DNA from: Streptomyces poriferorum
GTDB taxonomy: Bacteria > Actinomycetota > Actinomycetes > Streptomycetales > Streptomycetaceae
Assembly (NCBI RefSeq): GCF_019399235.1
Contig: NZ_JAELVH010000001.1
Coordinates: forward strand, 1-64,000
DNA length: 64,000 nucleotides
Direction: 5' to 3'
Part shown: positions 55,301 through 62,800 of the stretch, piece by piece
Position numbering within the stretch: position 1 is the first letter of the stretch
Layout of the letters: every line of letters starts with the position of its first letter
Translations under genes and position numbers: made by a program
The notes under the pieces: model-generated
Told to the model about the DNA's origin: nothing
The model's database searches: none
Seen by the model: only the letters and a program-made list of their open reading frames with translations

Positions 55301-56814
55301 ATCGCCATGCCGTCGAGCGCGGCCTCGTCGAGCTCAGGCTCAGGCTGAACGGGATCGGGCGCCCGGTCCGGCGACGCAGGCTCCGCCGGAAGCACCTGCC
55401 GCAGGTCCTCGGCGTATTCGGAGACGATGAACTCGCCCAGCTCGGCGAGGGTGTTGTGCTCGAACAGCACAGTGATGTCGAGGTCGATGCCGAGCGTCCC
55501 GCCGAGGGTCCGGGCCACATTCACAGCGAAGATCGAATCGAGCCCGTAGTTCGAGAAGGACTCGCCCCGCCCGATCCTCGTCCGCGGGATGTGCAACGCC
55601 TCTGCCAGCACATCGAGCGCGACTGCCTCGATGTGGGCGCGCAGACGGTCTCCTGGCTCGCTCCCGGCGCTCCGATCGGCCGCGGCCGGCGCCGGGCTCT
55701 CGCGCACCGGCGCCACTTGCGGCGCGGACAGGCGCGGTACGGCCGTCGCCTGCCGTATGACGCCGTCGCTCTCGGCCACGATGATCTGCTGTCCCAGATC
55801 CTCGGCATCCCGCGCGGGCAGGGCGATCCCGCGGAATCCCTCCTGGGTCAGGACGTGCCGCCACTGCGCCGTGGAGAGCAGCGGGCTGCCCTGGATACGC
55901 AGGTGCGGGTCCTCGTAGCGCCACCATCCGTCGAGGAGGCCGAAGGAGAACTGGCTGAGCAGGTTGTTCGCGGTCAGCTCGTTCAGGACCAGCAGTCCGC
56001 CGGGTTCGAGAAGCGCCTTGGCGTTGCGCAGGGTACGGCGGATGTCCCCGGTGGCATGCAGGACGTTGGCGGCGACCACGACGTCGTACCCGCCGAGGGT
56101 GAAGCCCTGATCCGCCACCGGGCGCTCGATGTCCAGGATTCCGCAGGCCAGCCAAGGGTTCTCCGCACCGAACGAACGCTCCGCGTGGTTCAGGAAGACC
56201 CTCGATATGTCGGTGTAGCAGTACTCGCGCACGTCCAGCCGCGCGGACCGCAGCGCATCCAGGACGACCGCGCTCGTGGCACCCGTGCCGGCGCCGACCT
56301 CCAGGATCCGCGGCGCAGCCGCCGTCCGGGCTCGTGCCCGCCGCCGCAGCCGCACCACCAAGTCGTCCGCCAGCACCTGGTTGAAGAACGCCGACGCCGG
56401 GTTGGTCGCGTAGGCGTTCTGCACCAGCTCCAGCGATCCCCCGGGGAAGATGACCTCGGTGGCCGGTCGCCGTCCGCTGAGAATGTCGGGGAAGGCACGC
56501 AAGGTGGTCTCCACCAGCAGGTGGGTGGCCGCGAGGTCGGGATTCTCCCGCCACGCGGGCTTTTCCGTCTCCCACTCGCGCCACAGCTGCTCGAGCGGCC
56601 GATCCCGCGTGGCACCGTCGAGCAGGATCCTGCCGTCCCGCCGATCGATGTAGCCGGCCGCCTCGAAGACGCGCAGGCACTCGCCGAACCAGGCTCCGTA
56701 TCCCGGCGCGAGACCTGCCGACTCCCGTGCGGCCTCCGGAGTCCGGCCGGATTCGCGGAACGCGCCGAGCGTGCACAGATGGGACCAGAGAAAGTCGAGC
56801 AGCAGCTGCTTCAT
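52306..56814 (-). CDS. AT-less type I PKS: cMT-ACP / KS-ACP-TE
   Basis: A 1502-residue protein starting with a C-methyltransferase (LEVGAGTG near residue 165, YCYTDIS, AANVLHATGD) and an ACP (NYGLDSI, Ser 427), the downstream half of a module whose KS-DH-KR part ends the previous protein. Next come a KS (about 530-950) with Cys 656 in DTTCSSS but THGMSS in place of HGTGT (His 791 kept), a short post-KS linker without AT, an ACP (DYGLNSL, Ser 1145) preceded by a triplicated 13-residue unit, and a thioesterase (about 1240-1495) whose nucleophile elbow is GFCLGG, so Cys 1279 replaces Ser. AAGGA lies 8 bases before the ATG. It looks like the releasing protein of the assembly line, fed by the free AT. 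Confidence 0.9.
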   Translation of the reverse strand: MKQLLLDFLWSHLCTLGAFRESGRTPEAARESAGLAPGYGAWFGECLRVFEAAGYIDRRDGRILLDGATRDRPLEQLWREWETEKPAWRENPDLAATHLLVETTLRAFPDILSGRRPATEVIFPGGSLELVQNAYATNPASAFFNQVLADDLVVRLRRRARARTAAAPRILEVGAGTGATSAVVLDALRSARLDVREYCYTDISRVFLNHAERSFGAENPWLACGILDIERPVADQGFTLGGYDVVVAANVLHATGDIRRTLRNAKALLEPGGLLVLNELTANNLLSQFSFGLLDGWWRYEDPHLRIQGSPLLSTAQWRHVLTQEGFRGIALPARDAEDLGQQIIVAESDGVIRQATAVPRLSAPQVAPVRESPAPAAADRSAGSEPGDRLRAHIEAVALDVLAEALHIPRTRIGRGESFSNYGLDSIFAVNVARTLGGTLGIDLDITVLFEHNTLAELGEFIVSEYAEDLRQVLPAEPASPDRAPDPVQPEPELDEAALDGMAIVGMSARFPGADDVDEFWRIVEQGTRCITAPPEKRADWAAYGDEAAALRGGFLEGVHEFDPLFFRMSVTEARQVTPELRLLLMTSWNAVEDAGYRPAELRNRPTGVFVATTQSEYRPAATDLMSLPSPAMVPNRISYLLDLNGPSEQYDTTCSSSFVALHRAIRSIRDGECEQALVGGVNLVMSPAGFGGMRAAGMLSPRGDVRPFQQDADGTARSEGVAAVLVKPLSRAIEDGDFVYCVVRGTGVAHGGRGVSFTAPNIRGMKAAVAHAYADAGIDPGAVDYIETHGMSSVLADSAELAALGAGRRGEDDSEDVTYLGNVKPCIGHTEVVSGLAALVKTALAVRHGVIPALPGFGRLHRDISLKETRLRIAERNLPWPERTDDAGRLLPRRASMHSFGIGGVNAHVVLEQHIACATRDDDRGSQVLVLSAQSVDALRERARRLMHRLAEADPRSWADIAYTLQVGREAMSCRLAFVAQGTDEAARILGGWLDGDPDTLAHVAFADGVDPAAGAENDGMPAQLDQVAEHWVAGRFMDWDLTHRGARRRRIALPGYPFARLTCFAEQAPRPDQAPHTAVGPPDGEVFVAGRVGPPDGEVFVAGRVAPPDGEAFVADLVASVLGLSRHEIDGTRSLADYGLNSLLLVAMLGRISNVFPGFQPDWWQPHDTLNDVVARLPEAEARSTRAHARPLAPELVRLNGASEGRAVFWIHGALAGVESYRTIAQRIGRPFYGIQARGLLTGDAPIEGVTAMAEYYTGLIRSVQPEGPYDVGGFCLGGIVAYEVTRRLQARGQDVASLTMVDSPDETGLAKSNANGFRTARSAALQVVNSLLWPAGEKDPAVLRARLVHRDELAEDLDEDAFVLRLAELAAGRGFAMKPAQIARFIRRNIAIQLAYRVGEHTIRPLPRPEAVVSTYFRNRRGLFLGESEPYFQVVGETFSLDHVNYQQDWVRELPGLRLMEIDAANHMTILNDAGPLAAIEETCLALYASDEIGATHD
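53464..53580 (-). repeat. three tandem 39-bp units within PKS gene
   Basis: Three adjacent 39-base copies (53464-53502, 53503-53541, 53542-53580) encode the repeated unit VGPPDGEVFVAGR, in frame, just before the ACP of the 52306-56814 protein. The last copy in protein order (APPDGEAFVADLV) runs into the first ACP helix, so the extra copies look like duplications of that segment. Confidence 0.85.
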
Positions 56815-56839
56815 GATCAGTTCCTTCGAAAGGGCGCGA

Positions 56840-59800
56840 TCAGATCGCGAGCGCGGTCAGCTCTGCGGTGCGGGCGCGCAGCCGCCCCAGTTCGGCGCCC
56901 GGCGCCGTCGCCGGTTCCTGGGCATCGGCGGGCACAGCGTCCGGCTGTACGGCAGTGGGGAGGATGACTTCGTCGTCGCCCAGGACGATGCCCCGGTTGT
57001 TGAGCTCGGGACCGAACTTCATCAACGTCAGCCTGCTGACCGGCCCCGCGCACAGCCGTTCGATCGCCGCCGTCAGCTCGTCCGGCTGAATGAGCGGCGC
57101 CTGCGCTCCGACCAACGCGCCCCGCTCGCCCTCGGTGGGTGCGTTGTTGAAGCAGTAGCCCAGATTCAGCACCTTTCCGGCAGCGCCGTAGTGGCGTTGC
57201 AACGTCGGTGCGAAGGAATCGAGGAACGTGCAGGCGGCCGCGTAGTTCGCCTGCTTGATGGCTTTGAGGTAGGAGTTGATCGAGGACAGGAACAAGGCGA
57301 AATCGAGCGACTCTCCGCCGAACACCTGCATGCACCGGACGCTCGCGTCGACCTTGCCGCGCAGCACGTCCTCGAACTGCGCCTCGCTCATCCGCGCCAG
57401 GCTCGCCCCCGAGAACACCAGGCCCGAGTGGATGACGCCGTGCACCGCGCCGAACCGCCGGACGATCTCGTCCTTCGCCGCGCGCAGGGACGCAAGGTCG
57501 GTCGCGTCGGACTGCAGGTACAGCGGCGCAGGCCCGTCCGCGCCGGTCGACTGCGCGATGGCGGCCTCGACTCGCGCGTCCCGCGGCCTGCGTCCGAGCC
57601 ACACCACCTGGGCGCGGTACCGGCGGATCAAGTACTCGCTGATGGCCGTGCCTAGGGCGCCCGCCCCGCCGATGATGACGTAGGTGCCGCCCCGACGCAG
57701 CCGGGACGACGTCGGCGAGGCCGGCTGAACGGTCATCAGCCGCTGCCCGTGCCACCGGCCGTCGCGGTGGATACGCAGGTTGCCGTCCGGGTCCGCGGCC
57801 AGGTCGAGCACCGCGGTGAGAGAAGACGCGTCGTAGTCCTCGACGTCCGCCACCCGCACCCGCCAGTTCGGGTACTCCTTCGCAGCCGACCCCGCCAGAC
57901 CGGCGACACCGGCGTGCGCCGGGTCGACGACCTCGGCCTCCTGGACGGCGTGCGCCCGCTCAGTGATCAGGGTCAGGCCCAATGAGCGATCGCCGTACCC
58001 TGCGGCCAGAAGTGCTTTCACCGTGCGGAAGGCATGCAGCGAGCCGCTGGACTGGCCCTCGACGACGCGCGCACCGGACCGGTCATCCACGGCGCTGGGC
58101 GCCACCCAGATCAGATGGTCGAGTTCCGGGACCGACCGGACGGACTTCTCCAGATCGTCGTACGTACTCTGCGAAGGATCCGCGACCACGTGGGCGCCTG
58201 GACAGCGCGCGAGGAGAACGTCCCGCGCCTGCCCTGGGGGCGCGATGATGCCCACTGTTTCGGAACTCCGCGGCCACCTCGTGGATTCCGTCTGCCGAAG
58301 GGGGTCCCACACCGGCAGCAGCGTGACGGCGCCGCCGTCCGCCGGGTCCTGTGTCTGCTCGGCCCGACGGCCTGCGATGCCTCGCAGACGCAGGCACACC
58401 GTGCCGTCGTCGGTCGCGAGGTCGATGTCGATCCGCTCCGCGCCGCGCGTGTCCTCGGCGCGACGTACCAGGGCCCACATCGTGGTCGCGCAGGGGGCGA
58501 GGACTTCGGCCGATTTGATGGCGAACACCAACCCGGCCTGATCGCCGCCGTCGAGCAGTCGCATGCACTGCATCGCCGAGTCCACCAGCGCCGGGTGCGG
58601 GACGAGGCCGTCCATGGTTCCTGACGCCGCGCCGGGCAGCCGCAGTTCGGCGAGCACCGCGTTGTCGCTCCGATGCACCGCCACGACCCCCTGGAACGTG
58701 GGGCCGTAGTCAATACCGCGATCCCGCCACTCGGCGTAGAAGCGCAGGGGGTCGAAGCCGGTGGACCGGAAATCCCGAAGCAGCGCGGGCAGATCGAGCT
58801 TCTGCGCGGCCGTCGGCTCCGCAACGGACACCTCGCCCTGGCAATGGAGAACGGGCTCGTCTCCGGCGGACTCCGCCGAGGACACGCTGAACCGGGTCAC
58901 GTCGCCATCCGCGCGAAGAGCCACCTCCAGTGCGCGCGGCACGCCCGGGACCGCGAGGGGTCGCAGGAAGACGATGTCGTCCATGCGCACCGCGTCGCTC
59001 GCGGTCCGCCTCGCCGTCGCGGCGACCCACTGCAGATACATGGCCCCCGGGGCGATCCCGGTTCCCTGCACCTGGTGTTCACGCAGGTAGAACTCGTCGC
59101 CGGTGAGGACCACCCCATCGCGCCGCGGCCGGTCGTCTGCCGCCGCGCGGGCCGGCAGCGCATAGCGTTCCCGCTCGAAGGGGTAGCCCGGCAGCGGAAC
59201 GCGGCGGTAGCGGCGGTCGCGGAACAACTCGGCGAAATCCGGTGCCTCACCGTCGAGGAACTGTTGGGTGAGTGCCTGCAACCTGGCGTCCGCGCGCTGC
59301 GCCGGGCTGTCCTGCCCGGAGAGCCAGGCAGTGCACTGGTTCTCCAGTTCCGCGACATCCCCGACCACGCGCGCCCATCGGTGCCGCAGGTGCCTGCGGC
59401 CGAGCAGGAGTGTGTGGCTCACCTCGCCGGCGTCGAGGTCCGGGTGCTCGCGGCAGTGACGCGCGAGCCGGGCCACCTGTTCGCGCAAGGCTTGCTCCGT
59501 CGCCGCCGACAGCGCGATCAACCGGGCCCCGTCCTGCCTGCTCCGCGGCGGCGTGGGCGGCTTCGACGCCTGTTCGATGACGGCGTGGGCGTTGGTTCCG
59601 CTGGCGCCGAGCGACGTGATCGCGGCGCGCCGCCTGCCGCCGTCCGGCACGTCCCACCGCCTCGGCTCCGTGTGCACGAAGAACGGGCTGCCGGCCAACG
59701 TGACACTGGAGTTCGTCTCCGTGTGGTGGGGCAGACCGGGGATCATCTCGTGCCTCATCGCCAGCAGTGACTTGATGACGCCGATCACGCCGGCCGCGGC

Positions 59801-62800
59801 CTGCGCGTGGCCGATGGAGGCCTTCGTCGAGCCGAGCGAGCAGAACCGCTCGGCGTCCGTGAAGCCGCGGAACGCGCGGTCGAGCGCCCGGAATTCCACC
59901 GGGTCGCCGAGCTTGGTTCCGGTGCCGTGTGCCTCGACCAGTCCGATCCCCGCGGGGTCGATTCCAAAGTCCTGATAGATCTGCCGGATCAGCTTTTCCT
60001 GCGAGGTCCCGTTCGGCGCGGCGATCCCGTTTGTCGTGCCGTTGTGGTTGATCCCGATTCCGCGGATCACGCCGTGGATGTGGTCGCCGTCCGCCTCTGC
60101 GTCCGAGAGCCGCTTGAGGATCAGGGCACCGACTCCTTCGGCCGGCACGAATCCGTCGGCCGCCTGGTCGAACGAGCGGCACCGGCCCGCCGGGGAAAGC
60201 ATCCCGGCCCGCGACGCCGCCAGATACAGCCGCGGCGAGTTCTGGACGTAGACCCCGCCCGCGATCGCTGTGGTGACCTCGCCCGCCCACAGCGCCTGGC
60301 ACGCCAGGTAGAGGGAGACCAACGAGCTGGAGCAGGCGGTGTCGACCGCGATCGCCGGCCCGTGCAGGTCCAGGTAGTACGCGATGCGGGACGGCACGAG
60401 CGAGTTCATGTTGCCCCACAGTGCCTGGCCCGGGTAGTCGGCCGGCACCGTCAGATCCAGGTAGTCGCCCGCAGCGCAGCCCACGTAGACGCCGCACCGG
60501 TCGCGGTCGAGCGACTCGCCCGCGTGGCCCGCGTCCTCGAGCGCCCGCCACGCTTCCTGAAGGAACAGCCGCTGCTGCGGCTCCATGTAGACGGCCTCCG
60601 CGCCGGAGATCCCGAAGAAGAGCGGGTCGAACTCGTCGACGCCGTCCAGGAGACCGCCGTCCAGGCACACGCTGCCCAGCGACGCGAGGTCCCAGCGGGA
60701 CACCTTCGAGACGGCGTCCCTGCCGGAGGCCATCAGGTCCCAGAACTCGTCGGCATCCCGGGCGCCCGGAAACCGGCCGCTCATGCCGACGATCGCGACG
60801 GGCTCCCGGCCACCGCCCGACGGCCCGGATACCGCGCGCGGCCCGGATACCGCGGACGGCCCGGATGCCGCAGACTGCTCGGACACCGCCGACGGCCCCG
60901 GTATCGCGGACAACCCTGACACCGCCACCGACGGCTCGGGCACCGCGGCCACGATGGCGGCGCCCTCCTCGTCGAGGATGAATCGCGTCAGCCGCTTGAT
61001 GGACGGGTTCTCGAACAGCACGCTCGGATCGAGGCCGGTGCTCAGCGACTCGTTGAGCCGTTGCACCAGGGAGACGCCGGTGAGCGAGTCCAGTCCGTAG
61101 TCGGCGAAGGGCTTGTCGGCCGCGAGCTCATCCGCAGTCAGCTTCAACGTCTCGGAGAGGATCCGCTCGACGGTAGCGCGGACGTGATCCTCGACCGAAC
61201 CGGGCGCGGCAGGCCGCGGTTCCCGGCGCGAACCGGCGCGCGCCAGGATCACCTGCTGGCCCAGGACGCGGGCGGGCTCCGCCAGCAGTTCGACCGTGTC
61301 GAACCCGCACTCCCGCAACACTTCGCGCCACGAGTCCGAGGACAGCGCCGGTCCGCCCTGGATACGCCGTCCGTCCGTGGGCCGCCACCACCCTTCGAGA
61401 AGCCCGAAGGTCAGGTGCGACCACCAGTCGTTCCGGGCGAGCTCATTGAGTACGAGGACTCCGCCGGGCCGCAGCAGTGCTCTGGCATGGCGCACTGCCT
61501 GCACGATGTCCCTGGTGGCGTGCAGGACGTTGTTGGCGATGACGATGTCGTAGCCACCCACGGCAAGTCCCTGTGCGCCGGGCTCCCTCTCCGCGTCGAA
61601 GGTCGTGAAGGACAGGTACGGCACGTGGCCGGCGAACCGCCGCTCCGCGTCGATCAGGAACGCCTTCGAAATGTCCGTATAGCAGTACTCAGCGAGGTCG
61701 CGGCCCGTCAGCCGGGCGAAGACGCGCTCGCTGGTGCTGCCGGTACCCGCTCCGATCTCCAGCAGCCGGATCCCGGCGCGGCGACGGGCGTCCACCTCCG
61801 CGCGCACCGCGCCGGCCGTCACGTCGTTGAAGTAGTCGGCCGTCGCGTTCCCCCGGTACGCCGGTTCGACCAGCTCGAACGAGCCGCCGGGGAACATGAC
61901 CGCCGTGGCCTTCGTCCGCCCGGACAGGATCGCGGGCAAGGCCTCGATCATGCGCTCGGTCAGGCCGGTCTTGGCCGCCAGCTCAGGATCTCCGGCATGG
62001 GCGTCCTTCCACGCGCGCCAGGCGCGCCACGACTGTTCGAGGTCCGGCGCACTCTTCCCGGGTGCCACGAATTCGCCCTCACGCACGAGTTCTCCGTGGC
62101 TCAGCAGCACGGTCACCGTACGGTCGAGCCACTGTGCGAAGGACGGCGTGATCCCTTGCCCGATCAGGTCACCCAGGCCGCTCAGGTCACGGCGAACGGG
62201 CGCGTGGAAGAGTCCTGCCGCCACGAGCTGTGCGAGCACGAGCGGGCGCGAGAGGCTGTCCATCTCGTCTGTCGCGGACGTGCGACCGGACAGGAACGCT
62301 TCGACGCTCTCGGGCCCGGCCGCGGCCACGAGCGACGATGCCGCGTCGAGCGGTTCGGTGGCCCGGGAAACAGACACCGCCTCGGCGGTCGGCCAGAACC
62401 GTTTCGCAGCGAACGGATACGCCGGCAGGCTCACCCGCACCGGCGGGTTCGTGCCGTGGTAGGCGTGCCACTCGACGTCGATGCCGTTGACCCACAGGGG
62501 CGCGATCCTGTCCCACTTCCCGTGTTCGAGCCACCCGGCGACCACGTCTCGCAGCTCCCCGGGGCGATCGAAGAGGCCGAGCAGCTGGTCCTCGGGCCGT
62601 CGGGCCGTACCTTCGAACACCGCTCCGCGCGCCCCGCGCTCGACGTACTCCTGAAGGGTTGCGATCAGCCCGTCGACGTCGTTCGCGACGAAGACCACTC
62701 GTTCGGTCATCGCCCGCCGCCCGACCTGCAGCGTGTAAGCGAGCGACGCCAGATCGCCTTGCGCGTCCCGGTATCCCGGCAGGAACTCCAGAAGCTGCCG

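Noticed and set aside
52252-56967. Plus-strand open frame of 1571 codons opposite the 1502-residue PKS.
   Set aside because: The minus-strand frame has intact cMT, ACP, KS and TE motifs and coupled junctions; the plus frame has none.
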